The position numbers and the translations under genes are program-made. From assembly GCF_018860965.1 (NCBI RefSeq), contig NZ_JAHKQF010000013.1, positions 157,721 through 221,720 on the forward strand: DNA of 64,000 nt, read 5' to 3'. How positions within the stretch are numbered: position 1 is the stretch's first letter; each line of letters starts with the position of its first letter. The DNA comes from Alteromonas sp. C1M14 (lineage in GTDB: Bacteria > Pseudomonadota > Gammaproteobacteria > Enterobacterales > Alteromonadaceae). Below, piece by piece: positions 28,361-37,221 of the stretch. The notes below the pieces were generated by a model. It was given only the letters and a program-made list of their open reading frames with translations. It was not told the DNA's origin and made no database searches.

Positions 28361-30934
28361 ATGGACAACAGTGAAAAAAACACCGCACCGATGACAGTTG
28401 ATCTGACGAACTGTGACCGTGAACCCATTCACTTATTGGGTAATATCCAACCTTTTGGGTGCTTCATTGCACTACGCTCAGATTGGATGGTGGCCTATTG
28501 TTCTGAGAATGTGAATCATTATTTGGGGCAGGATGCACAAGATGTCATCGGTAGCGCACTAAAAAACTGGTTCGATAGTACCACCATGCACAGTATACGT
28601 ACGGCTTTACAGTCAGCGATTATCACTGGGCGAAACGAACGTATTTTTGATCAAAAGATTGCCGAAACTGGCTTAGATATTGATATATCTGTGCATCACA
28701 ATGGTCAATTTATCATTGTAGAGTGCGAAGCGTTCAACGATCAGCGTACACCCGATGTGCAGTTTGTGCGCTCCTTGCTTACCCAATTTTATTGTGCCAA
28801 CGATAGCCAGGCACTCATCGAAATGGTTACCCAACAACTGCAATTAATAACCGGTTACGACAGGGTTATGGTTTATCGCTTTTTACCTGATGGGGCCGGC
28901 GAGGTCATTGCAGAGAGTAAACAGTATGATGTGTCTTCGTATTTAGGCTTACGGTATCCCGCTTCAGATATCCCCAAACAAGCGCGCAAACTGTACGTAA
29001 AAAATTTACTTCGCGTGATTGGCGATGTAGACGCTACGGTAGTACCCATTTTGCCCCCTAATCGCCATGCAGAAGAGCAGGTGGATTTGTCGTTTTCCAC
29101 GCTGCGTGCGGTATCACCAATACATATTGAATATTTAAAAAACATGGGGGTTAACGCCTCTATGTCTATTTCTATTATTGTTAACGGTAAGCTATGGGGC
29201 TTGTTTGCCTGTCATCATTACAGTGCCAAAGTGCCGTCCTATTTTCAGCGTACCGAATTAGAATTGTTTGCAGAAGTTTTTGCGCTGGAGCTTTCCTCCC
29301 GCCTTATGCAAGAGCGGGAAATAGAGAGTACCCGGGCTCGGCAGTTGCATAATAATATGATTTCAACCATGTCGTCTTCTGGCGGTTTGCTTGACAGTAT
29401 TGTTGAGCAGTTCGGTGTGTTTAACGACCTGATAAACAGTGACGGTATTGCGGTTATTGTGGATGGAAAAGCAAAAAGTCGTGGCCTTGGGTTAGAAAAA
29501 GACATGCTAAAACAATTGTGTCGCCGGCTAAATACACTCTCAGCCAGCGAGGTGTCTTACATTCACTCATTGGCGGAATTTATGCCCGGTTATGAAACCG
29601 ATTTACATCAGGTTGCTGGTGTGTTGGCCATTCCAATTTCGAAAACGCCACGGGACTATTTGTTGTTTTTTCGCCAAGGTGAAACGCAAACGGTCAATTG
29701 GGCGGGAAACCCGCAAAAAGCGGTGACATTAGGACCCAATGGGGGGCGTTTAACGCCTCGCAGCAGTTTTGCAGTTTGGCAACAAACCCATTCAGACAGT
29801 TGTCGTCATTGGAGCGAGCAAGAGCAACATGATGCAGAATCGTTGCGTGTAACGTTACTTGAGGTCATGATTCGGTTTGCCCAAGAACGGGAATCTATTC
29901 GACTTCAAGCGGCCAGAAAGCACGAAATCCTGATTTCAGAGCTTAACCACCGAGTGCGTAATATTCTTAATCTGGTTAATGCTGTTGTTGCCCAAACTGA
30001 AAAACAGGGTAGAACCCTTAGTGAATTTATTGGCGTTTTGACGGGGCGATTGTTTGCCTTGGCATCGGCCCATGATCAGCTTACCGCGTCCCAATGGTCA
30101 GATGTATCTTTTAAATCCTTGTTGGAAACAGAGATACAGGCCTATGTGAATACTTTCAACAAAATCGAGTTAATTGGTGATGAGGTCAGGCTCTCTCCGT
30201 ATGCCGCCACGCCATTGGTGTTGGTGTTTCATGAAATGTTTACCAATGCGGCCAAATACGGCGCGTTGTCTGATAATCTGGGCCATGGCCTAGTACGTTT
30301 GACATGGTCTGTAAGTCAACGTGGTGAACTTCTTATTACATGGGAAGAAACGGGTGGGCCGCCTGTTGTGCCACCGCAACGGGAAAGCTTTGGGATGACG
30401 TTAATTAGAACCGTGATGCCCCATGAGTTAGATGGCGACGTGGATATCCAATTTGCGCCTGATGGGATAAAAGGAACCTTCCGTCTTCCTCGGCGTCATT
30501 TGTCCTTCGACGACCTGGCAAAGAGTGAACAGAATGAAACGCTATCTGCGCCGTTAAAAAGTCATCAATTACCTGATAATGCATTGGTGGTAGAAGACAG
30601 CCTGATAATTGCGTTGGATCTGCAAAAACGATTAACCCGCATGGGGATTGCCCATGTTGATATTGCTGGCAGTATCGAGCAAGCCAAGAGCAAAATAAGT
30701 CAATGTTTGCCATCGTTGGCGCTATTTGATGTGCATTTAGGGAATGAAACAACCTTGGCATTGATTAAAGAGTTAAAGATGAAAAAGGTGCCGGTGGTCA
30801 TTATTAGTGGATATGGTGAGGATTTAGTATTACCTTCAGAACTACAAGATGTACCACTGCTGACCAAACCGGTTGGTGATACCAGTCTTACGGCGACATT
30901 AGCGTCTATTTTGATGAAACAGACTGGTCTATAG
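28361..30934 (+). CDS. bphP: Bacteriophytochrome hybrid histidine kinase (PAS-GAF-PHY-HWE kinase-REC)
   Basis: An 857-aa red/far-red photoreceptor. Cys18 in TNCDREPIHLLGNIQPFG is the biliverdin-attachment cysteine. The GAF domain has YPASDIPKQAR (Asp203) and SPIHIEYLKNMGV; the PHY tongue has TPRSSF. The kinase is of the HWE/HisKA_2 type: the phospho-His is in ELNHRVRNILNLV, the N-box in VFHEMFTNAAKYGALS and the WE in LITWEETGG. A receiver domain follows (LVVEDSLIIALDL, acceptor Asp in LFDVHLGNE). It is soluble. It is followed 9 nt later by a response-regulator c-di-GMP gene, an obvious partner. Confidence 0.96.
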   Translation: MDNSEKNTAPMTVDLTNCDREPIHLLGNIQPFGCFIALRSDWMVAYCSENVNHYLGQDAQDVIGSALKNWFDSTTMHSIRTALQSAIITGRNERIFDQKIAETGLDIDISVHHNGQFIIVECEAFNDQRTPDVQFVRSLLTQFYCANDSQALIEMVTQQLQLITGYDRVMVYRFLPDGAGEVIAESKQYDVSSYLGLRYPASDIPKQARKLYVKNLLRVIGDVDATVVPILPPNRHAEEQVDLSFSTLRAVSPIHIEYLKNMGVNASMSISIIVNGKLWGLFACHHYSAKVPSYFQRTELELFAEVFALELSSRLMQEREIESTRARQLHNNMISTMSSSGGLLDSIVEQFGVFNDLINSDGIAVIVDGKAKSRGLGLEKDMLKQLCRRLNTLSASEVSYIHSLAEFMPGYETDLHQVAGVLAIPISKTPRDYLLFFRQGETQTVNWAGNPQKAVTLGPNGGRLTPRSSFAVWQQTHSDSCRHWSEQEQHDAESLRVTLLEVMIRFAQERESIRLQAARKHEILISELNHRVRNILNLVNAVVAQTEKQGRTLSEFIGVLTGRLFALASAHDQLTASQWSDVSFKSLLETEIQAYVNTFNKIELIGDEVRLSPYAATPLVLVFHEMFTNAAKYGALSDNLGHGLVRLTWSVSQRGELLITWEETGGPPVVPPQRESFGMTLIRTVMPHELDGDVDIQFAPDGIKGTFRLPRRHLSFDDLAKSEQNETLSAPLKSHQLPDNALVVEDSLIIALDLQKRLTRMGIAHVDIAGSIEQAKSKISQCLPSLALFDVHLGNETTLALIKELKMKKVPVVIISGYGEDLVLPSELQDVPLLTKPVGDTSLTATLASILMKQTGL

Positions 30935-30943
30935 GACGTGCCT

Positions 30944-33322
30944 ATGAACTTGTTAGATAGCAAACGAGTGCTGGTAGTAGAAGATACGACTATTGCCGCT
31001 ACATATTTAGCCAGAGAACTGACTAAAATGGGCGCTGACGTGGTGGGAATCGCTCGCTCAGAACAACAAGCGGTGGCGATGGCTGCTGATTTGAAACCAG
31101 AGCTGATCATGATGGATATTCATCTTGCCGAAGGCGGCAGTGGTATCTCTGCGGCACAACAAATCAGTGAAAATCATCATATTCCACTCATTTATACCAC
31201 GTCATTTTCTGATGATGCCACTTTAGGTCGCGCATTAGAAACCGCTCCCTACGGCTATATTGTTAAACCCTTTGATGCCAAAGCCATTAAAGTATGCTGC
31301 GAAACGGCACTTAAACGTTTTGCCTTAGAGCAGTCGATGACTGGCACAGAAGAACGATTTAAAGTGGCCGCCGAGGCCGCGCATTGTGGTATTACGGACC
31401 TACATGAAACCGGTTCTCACTTTATGTTTTCTGGGGTGGAAAGTTTTCGTCATCGATTAGGTGCGGCCACAGATATCCCATACCCTGTTTTTTTAACGCT
31501 ATTTGATCCCTCAGATAGAGCGCAGGTTGAGTCACAACTATCTACCAATACCTCGTTTCGGCAAAACCTGCCCCTGTTAGACGGTAGTAAGAATGCGTGG
31601 TTGGATGTTATTTTTAGTGATATTCAAATTGTTGATGGTGTGGTGAAGATCGGTGCCATTGTTGATGTAACGGAAAAGCCTCGTTCGCAAAGAAAGCTAC
31701 AGCTGTCTAACGTTATTTTAGAGCACCTTGCCGAAGCGGTAGCGATTATAGATTCGAATTGTAACCTGGTTAAGGCAAGCGCCGCTTTTCTTCGCTTTTT
31801 AGGCCAACCGGACTCCGTTGTCGAAGGGGAAAATTTACTTGATCACCCTATAACCAAAAGCTTGTTCGCCTCGTTTACGTTACAAGGCACTCCTACCATT
31901 CAGCGCCACAAAGTCAGCCTTGATGTTGATGATGGCGCATCTTTTGACGCCTTCGTCACGCTAACGCCGTTAGTGCAATGGGACACTAGTACGCAGTGGG
32001 TGATCACAGTTTCCGATTTTAGTGGGCTAGCCAGCGCCGAACAAAAACTTGAACAAATGGCGTTTACTGATCCCCTTACCGGGGCCGGTAATCGTAATTA
32101 CCTAAAACTGGTACTCAATGAAAGCCTCTTTACCGCTGGGATCCAATCTTTACTTTTTCTTGATCTAGATGGTTTTAAACAGGTTAACGATAGCTATGGC
32201 CATGATGTTGGCGACGCGCTGTTAAAAGTATGTGCTAAGCGCATTAAAGCGGTTATTCGCGATAGTGATTCCTTAGTGAGGCATGGCGGTGATGAATTTA
32301 TTGTGCTGGTGCAACATTCTGCTGATACCAGTATGTTAGCCGAACGTATTTTGCAGGCGGTCAACAAGCCGGCGACTTGCAAGAACATCCCTGTTACCGT
32401 GAGCGCAAGTATCGGTATTGCCGATGCCGCGTTAGGCAACAGCGCAGAAGCGTTGCTGCGACACGCTGATGTGGCCATGTATGAGGCGAAAAGTCAGGGC
32501 AAAAATAAGGTTGTGACCTACACGCCGGGACATAGCGAAGCCGTGGAATACCGTTTGTTTGTGGAGCAGGGCTTGTACGATGCCATTTTGAAAAAGGATT
32601 TGTACGCCAGTTTCCAGCCAATCGTCAATCTAAATGGGGATGTTTGTGGATTGGAGGCCCTGTGTCGCTGGCGGGGAGAGGACGTGGTGGATATCTCACC
32701 GGATATCTTCATTCCGGTTGCCGAGGAGTCGGGGTTAATCAATGCCTTGGGCCTTAAAATGCTGCGAGAAGTCTGTATTGCTCGCGCGCTCTTGGCAGAA
32801 AAAGGCTTCGGTCACATTAAGATTCATGTCAATGTGTCATTGCTGCAATTAGCGACGCCATCACTGGTAGAGCAGTTTGTTACCTACCTTGCGGATTTCA
32901 ATATTCCAGCTTCTGCCATTGTTATTGAAGTAAAAGAGCAATCCCTTTGCGATCCTGGGGCTAAGCGTGTCGTTAATGCACTGGTAGACACGGGGTTTAA
33001 TGTCGCCTTAGATAACTTTGGCCGTGGACAGGTTGATGTGTCGGCGCTACTGGATAATTCGGTATCTATAGTTAAATTTGATGGTAGTGTTTTTGAACGT
33101 TTAGAAAGTGAAAAGAATAAAATCCTTATCCAGACTTTGGTGGGGTTGTGCAAAAAACTCGGAAAAACAGTGATATTTGGCGGTGTAGAAACCCAAGAAC
33201 AGGGCCGTTTTGCCAAAGAACTCGGCAGCGACTACCTTCAAGGCTTTTTGTATGGTGAAGCAAAAAGCTTAACTGAATCGATGCAGATCGTCAGCGGTAA
33301 ACAAATAGCAATGCAGCCATAA
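30944..33322 (+). CDS. REC-PAS-GGDEF-EAL response regulator (probable diguanylate cyclase)
   Basis: This 792-aa protein has a receiver domain (LVVEDTTIAATYLA, acceptor Asp58 in IMMDIHLAEGG, FDAK switch lysine), one or two PAS-like segments (about 130-365), a GGDEF domain around residue 447 with intact RHGGDEF and upstream RDSD I-site, and a C-terminal EAL domain from about residue 550. The cyclase half looks active and product-inhibited. The EAL half keeps LEAL, IEVKE and GVET, but DDFG is DNFG and loop 6 is altered, so phosphodiesterase activity is doubtful. The ATG at 30944 has AGGA 8 nt ahead; a GTG two codons earlier is possible. Probably the output of the phytochrome kinase. Confidence 0.93.
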   Translation: MNLLDSKRVLVVEDTTIAATYLARELTKMGADVVGIARSEQQAVAMAADLKPELIMMDIHLAEGGSGISAAQQISENHHIPLIYTTSFSDDATLGRALETAPYGYIVKPFDAKAIKVCCETALKRFALEQSMTGTEERFKVAAEAAHCGITDLHETGSHFMFSGVESFRHRLGAATDIPYPVFLTLFDPSDRAQVESQLSTNTSFRQNLPLLDGSKNAWLDVIFSDIQIVDGVVKIGAIVDVTEKPRSQRKLQLSNVILEHLAEAVAIIDSNCNLVKASAAFLRFLGQPDSVVEGENLLDHPITKSLFASFTLQGTPTIQRHKVSLDVDDGASFDAFVTLTPLVQWDTSTQWVITVSDFSGLASAEQKLEQMAFTDPLTGAGNRNYLKLVLNESLFTAGIQSLLFLDLDGFKQVNDSYGHDVGDALLKVCAKRIKAVIRDSDSLVRHGGDEFIVLVQHSADTSMLAERILQAVNKPATCKNIPVTVSASIGIADAALGNSAEALLRHADVAMYEAKSQGKNKVVTYTPGHSEAVEYRLFVEQGLYDAILKKDLYASFQPIVNLNGDVCGLEALCRWRGEDVVDISPDIFIPVAEESGLINALGLKMLREVCIARALLAEKGFGHIKIHVNVSLLQLATPSLVEQFVTYLADFNIPASAIVIEVKEQSLCDPGAKRVVNALVDTGFNVALDNFGRGQVDVSALLDNSVSIVKFDGSVFERLESEKNKILIQTLVGLCKKLGKTVIFGGVETQEQGRFAKELGSDYLQGFLYGEAKSLTESMQIVSGKQIAMQP

Positions 33323-33340
33323 ATAGTCATGGCCTTTGCT

Positions 33341-33796
33341 TCATTCACGTTTTTGCCGTACGTATTGGCATGCTGTCATATCAATGGGTGTGACTGCCGG
33401 GGCAGCAAAAATGGTAGGACATTGCATTTGTTGTAGCGCGTTAAACAACTGCTGTGGTTGGGTGGACGCTACACTGTAAAGGCATCGGTTATGATCCACT
33501 TCCAAAAAGATAACGTCACAATGGTTGTGGCTTATGTCGGTGGTAAGTACTGAAATAAAGTCTATTGCCTGATCGCTATAACGTGTAAAAGCATTCGTTT
33601 CTGCGTAAGAAAACAATCCGCTTTGCCATGGGAAATTCACCTCTAAGACACTTCCTTGTACCGTTTTAAGGTAATGTTCAGCAAGGAACAGTTTCAACAT
33701 ACGGTGGTTAAAACTGATGTTTTCCGTTGTATCAAAGCGTGGGGGGAACCGGCTCTCTGGAGCCTGCGTGAGTCTAGGTTCGTTGGCTTGTGTCAT
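33341..33796 (-). CDS. Hypothetical protein
   Basis: I do not recognise this 151-aa soluble protein. It has Pro-rich N-terminal residues (PESRFPPRFD), a core with beta/alpha alternation (GSVLEVNFPWQSG, CDVIFLEVDHNRCLYS, CPTIFAAPAV) and no signal peptide or membrane segment. The start at 33796 is an ATG; a TTG at 33820 would overlap the upstream gene. It follows the 282-aa unknown gene by 17 nt on the same strand and converges on the light-signalling operon with only 18 nt between stops. Confidence 0.55.
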   Translation of the reverse strand: MTQANEPRLTQAPESRFPPRFDTTENISFNHRMLKLFLAEHYLKTVQGSVLEVNFPWQSGLFSYAETNAFTRYSDQAIDFISVLTTDISHNHCDVIFLEVDHNRCLYSVASTQPQQLFNALQQMQCPTIFAAPAVTPIDMTACQYVRQKRE

Positions 33797-33813
33797 TATA
33801 ATTTCGGTCTCGG

Positions 33814-34662
33814 CTAACAATACTCATACACGGTGGCATGATTTTCTGCATACATAGAAATGGGGAACTGATCGTAAGTTTTATCTGCGGCATCGCCAAT
33901 GGTGTGTACAACAAACAAATTATTGCCTGCTTGGCCATGTTCACCAATAAAGACATTGATGAACTCGCGTACAGTGCCATGGCTTTGTTTAGAGACATCT
34001 TCGGTAATGTCGCAAGCAACTTTGTGGATCCGTGCTAAACATTCCATAAATTCATCGAGTAGGGCGCGCAGATTCACCTTGGCCGGTGTCTCTTTCAAGA
34101 CGGATGCGCGAAAGTCGGTGGGGCCGCCAAGGTAATCACGTTCTATAAACGCCTGTAACGAATACGCCCGTTTATGTTCGCAAGATTCGTCTACCACACA
34201 ACTGTCAATTTGCACGGTATGAACGCTTAAGCCGTAATAGGAGACATATTCATACAAGCTATCTACAAACCGGTAAGTAAAGGTCTGTTGATATTCAAGC
34301 TCCATCCGCTGTGTCACCTGATTGACCTGCTCTCTGTCGTGGGGAACACAGGCCTGTACGTGACGTTTTAGCTGCGCGGTGTAGGTTCTTGCGCTTAAGA
34401 TAAAGTTGTTCACAGACGCGTTGAGTTTATTTTTCGCGTTGTTCATTACCTCTACCGATGCCTGCTCTCTATAACAGGCGAGTAGTTCATCTAGCGCTTG
34501 CTTGATCAGGATATAATTTGACCGCACCAGGTGGTATTTATGCTTAATAGCGTATTCAGACGATAATCTCTTACGCGCTCTTTTCAATTCTTTGAATTGG
34601 GGTTCGTCTAAATGCATAAATGAACCTTGGCTGTGCGACGTGATAAAGTATTTTGAATCCAT
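33814..34662 (-). CDS. Hypothetical protein
   Basis: I do not recognise this 282-aa soluble protein. The first 130 residues are helical and basic (KELKRARKRLSSEYAIKHKY), then a mixed domain with several Cys/His (SCVVDESCEHKRAY) and a beta-rich tail (NNLFVVHTIGDAADKTYD). No membrane segment or signal peptide is visible. It is the first gene of a two-gene minus-strand unit and is divergent from the DUF2750 gene. Codon use is like its neighbours, with no sign of recent transfer. It may belong with the phytochrome module or may only be adjacent. Confidence 0.6.
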   Translation of the reverse strand: MDSKYFITSHSQGSFMHLDEPQFKELKRARKRLSSEYAIKHKYHLVRSNYILIKQALDELLACYREQASVEVMNNAKNKLNASVNNFILSARTYTAQLKRHVQACVPHDREQVNQVTQRMELEYQQTFTYRFVDSLYEYVSYYGLSVHTVQIDSCVVDESCEHKRAYSLQAFIERDYLGGPTDFRASVLKETPAKVNLRALLDEFMECLARIHKVACDITEDVSKQSHGTVREFINVFIGEHGQAGNNLFVVHTIGDAADKTYDQFPISMYAENHATVYEYC

Positions 34663-34818
34663 TTCAAACTTTCAGATTTCGTGCATTGAATAAGCAGATT
34701 ATCATGCTCTTGGGTGGGGTATAAACTATTTTGCTGTTCCTAAGCGGATAATCTGTTTGCTGGTGGTCGTGGGCAACTCCTCGTATACTAGGTCATTTGT
34801 GTCATACCAGAGAGCAAC

Positions 34819-35220
34819 ATGTTTCCAAATACCATTACCGAGCACTTAGCCGAGCCTGTTATCAAACAGGTGAAGTCCCTTACCGGTGAAGAACGTAGTG
34901 TATTGTTTTTTCAATACTGTTTAAAAGCAAGCCAGGTGTGGTTAGCGAAAAATGACAATGGTTTTATTATGATTGATAGTCCACAAGGGCTGTTATTGCC
35001 CGTGTGGCCCCACCGTGATTTAGTCGCGACGTGGGAAAGTTCAGCACTAGGTACTGTTGAGGCAAGTTGTGTTTCAGTCACCGATTTTATGTCGCTTTGG
35101 TTACCTGGCATGGAGAACAATAATACCGGTATCTGTATATTCCCGATGACGCCGGAAGATGCTGGAATAGGTATGTCTGCCGCCGATCTTAAAGCCAGTT
35201 TTGAAGAGGAACTGGCTTGA
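34819..35220 (+). CDS. DUF2750 domain protein
   Basis: A 133-aa soluble protein fitting DUF2750: VWLAKNDNGFIMIDSPQG followed by LLLPVWPHRDLVATWES, then VSVTDFMSLWLPGM and a final LKASFEEELA. The family consists of small proteobacterial proteins of unknown function. It runs directly into sufE: its TGA overlaps the TTG start of the next gene. No obvious connection in function with cysteine desulfuration is known to me. Confidence 0.82.
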   Translation: MFPNTITEHLAEPVIKQVKSLTGEERSVLFFQYCLKASQVWLAKNDNGFIMIDSPQGLLLPVWPHRDLVATWESSALGTVEASCVSVTDFMSLWLPGMENNNTGICIFPMTPEDAGIGMSAADLKASFEEELA

Positions 35221-35618
35221 GTGGGCTTGGCTTTTCCCATACGTTGGGCGATAAAATAAAAGCCGCCAAAGGGTGGGATCTGGCCATGCGTGAATTGATG
35301 CTGGCATCAAAAACGCTACCTGAATTAGCCTGTTGTGATCGCACAGATGAAAACAAGGTGGCGGGGTGTCAAAGTCAGGTGTGGCTGGCGTTTAATACAA
35401 CGGAGGCCAAATTTCAGGCTTGGTCTGATGCAAAAATTATTCGCGGGGTATTGGCTGTGCTGCTTGAAGTCGCCAATTCCCACCCTCAGGCAATAACGGC
35501 TCAGACTTACATTAATTACATGCAAGAGATTGGACTCCATCGTCATTTAAGCCAGTCACGGGCGAATGGGATCACCGCAGTTATTCATCGCCTTTGTTCC
35601 GTTCATCCTCGTCCGTAG
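35217..35618 (+). CDS. sufE: SufE/CsdE family sulfur acceptor protein
   Basis: This 133-aa SufE-fold protein carries the sulfur-accepting cysteine in KVAGCQSQVWL (Cys51). It takes persulfide from a cysteine desulfurase (SufS or CsdA) for Fe-S cluster or related sulfur transfer. No desulfurase gene is adjacent, so the partner is unknown. The start is a TTG at 35217 with GAGGA 7 nt upstream; the next in-frame ATG (35286) would cut off the first helix. It is coupled to the DUF2750 gene and its last 38 nt overlap the convergent glycosyltransferase gene. Confidence 0.88.
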   Translation: MSGLGFSHTLGDKIKAAKGWDLAMRELMLASKTLPELACCDRTDENKVAGCQSQVWLAFNTTEAKFQAWSDAKIIRGVLAVLLEVANSHPQAITAQTYINYMQEIGLHRHLSQSRANGITAVIHRLCSVHPRP

Positions 35619-36891
35619 TGAGGGGAGTTTCTTTCATACCAGGGCGATTTTTGGCTTCAATCCATTGACTCATGTATTGGGTAGCGCGCAGGCTATGATG
35701 CCAAAGCATGCCCTGTGCAAAATGCTGCTGTCGCATAGACTCAATATTCAATAAGTCGCTTTTTACCCTGCCAAGTAATACCTGTTTGTGTTTTTGATCA
35801 TCAAATTGCTGTTCGACTAGCTCGTTACCCCATTGTCTGGCTTTTTCCCACTGAGCTTTGTCTTGATACAAGGCAACGGCCCCTTCCACAAATGCGCTTT
35901 CGTTATCGGCCACAATACCTGGCCACATAGTACGATAGGGTACAATTCCTTCCGAGCCCAAAGGGGAGGTAACCGACGGCGTACCACAACGCATAGCTAA
36001 AACCAGTTTTCCTTTTATGCCTGCGCCAAAACGTAAGGGGGCAAGCATGACGCGGTGAGCATTCACGGTAGAGGTAGCGTCTTTCGCCCAACCATGCACA
36101 TAAAACCCTTTTTTGGGGTTATGCAATACCATGGCTTTTTTAGGCGGGTATGCACCGTAAATATGCAGTTTAGCATCAGCAATTTTGCGTTGAATGTGAG
36201 GCCAAATCTTTTGTAATTGCACCACCGCGTCCCAATTGGGAGGGTGGCGAAAATTACCGATAAAGACAAAGCCTTCTTTTTCTTCAAAGTGCTTCTGGGC
36301 GATTGGAGGTATACCGGTAAGCAGAGGCAGAAGTAATAATTGTGATTGTGGTACCTGATACACCTCATGTAGTAATTGGTATTCGTTTTGAGATATCACC
36401 AGGGTAAGATCACAACGCAAAATCGCGGCAATTTCCCGGTAGTGGATATCACTGTGGCAAGGTGCTTTGGCGGTGGGCAATGTATCCCCGGTTTTCACAC
36501 TTTGTTGTCTGGCGTGACGTACGCTGTGTAAATCTTCAGTATTTAGAATACGCATTGCCTGCGGACAGGCTTGGTAGACCCGAGCGGAAAATTGCTCTTC
36601 TACCATAAAGCGGTCAAATATCACAACATCTGGACGTAGTTGCGCAATGCGCTCATCAAACCGTCGACAGTTTAATTGCACGGTTTCGGTGGCGACTCCC
36701 ATGCTACTCAGATCCGCAGCCATGTCGGAAGGCCCCGCCGTAGACATAAATATAATTTGCCAATTAGCCTGACAAAAGGTGTCGATGATCCCCATCATAT
36801 TTTGGCCTGCGGCAGATGAGTTAGGTTCTGGCCACACGCTACCTATAATGACGAGTGAGGGGGAAGATGGGCGGATATCGTTTGTCGTCAC
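35581..36891 (-). CDS. Glycosyltransferase family 4-like protein
   Basis: A GT-B fold glycosyltransferase of about 436 aa. The donor-binding half is recognisable: FVFIGNFRHPPNWDAV, KLHIYGAYPPKK, GFYVHGWAKD, VMLAPLRFGAGIKGKL and the nucleotide-sugar loop TPSVTSPLGSEGI. The N-terminal half has a Rossmann opening (SLVIIGSVWPEPNSSAAGQNM). Acceptor and donor are unknown. No ATG occurs near the N-terminus; I use GTG at 36891 (AAAGG 10 nt ahead), and TTG at 36924 is the alternative. It stands alone, and its 3' end overlaps the 3' end of sufE by 38 nt. Confidence 0.78.
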   Translation of the reverse strand: MTTNDIRPSSPSLVIIGSVWPEPNSSAAGQNMMGIIDTFCQANWQIIFMSTAGPSDMAADLSSMGVATETVQLNCRRFDERIAQLRPDVVIFDRFMVEEQFSARVYQACPQAMRILNTEDLHSVRHARQQSVKTGDTLPTAKAPCHSDIHYREIAAILRCDLTLVISQNEYQLLHEVYQVPQSQLLLLPLLTGIPPIAQKHFEEKEGFVFIGNFRHPPNWDAVVQLQKIWPHIQRKIADAKLHIYGAYPPKKAMVLHNPKKGFYVHGWAKDATSTVNAHRVMLAPLRFGAGIKGKLVLAMRCGTPSVTSPLGSEGIVPYRTMWPGIVADNESAFVEGAVALYQDKAQWEKARQWGNELVEQQFDDQKHKQVLLGRVKSDLLNIESMRQQHFAQGMLWHHSLRATQYMSQWIEAKNRPGMKETPLTTDEDERNKGDE

Positions 36892-37121
36892 AGAAGTTAA
36901 ACCTTTAAAATCGAAAGCGGGCAAATGCTACCAGATTTCTGTTCATAGGGTGTTGTTGTTTTTATCTCCAGTCAGTCGCCCAATATGGAGGTATCGGTTG
37001 CGTCGTTCACCTAATTCACGACATAATTGCAGCCATCAATGTTATAAAGTAATAACACGGCGGGAACGCCACTTGGTATGGTAGACTTTAGGTTAGAGTT
37101 ATGTCTTGCAATGGAATTGTA

Positions 37122-37157
37122 TTGGCATAACTGATCTAATTAGCCTATACAATTAGA
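37122..37157 (+). promoter_or_regulatory. Promoter with inverted repeat before the HDOD gene
   Basis: TTGGCA (37122-37127) and TATACA (37146-37151) are 18 bp apart. TCTAATT (37135-37141) and AATTAGA (37151-37157) form an inverted repeat with a 9-nt gap that brackets the -10, suggesting regulator control. The rest of the 330-nt gap (36892-37221) shows nothing else I can name. Confidence 0.4.
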
Positions 37158-37221
37158 AGCGAGCGAGAAAAAGGATTATTTACGTTTTACATCATTCACA
37201 ATGAAAAACGGGGTGGGGTTA

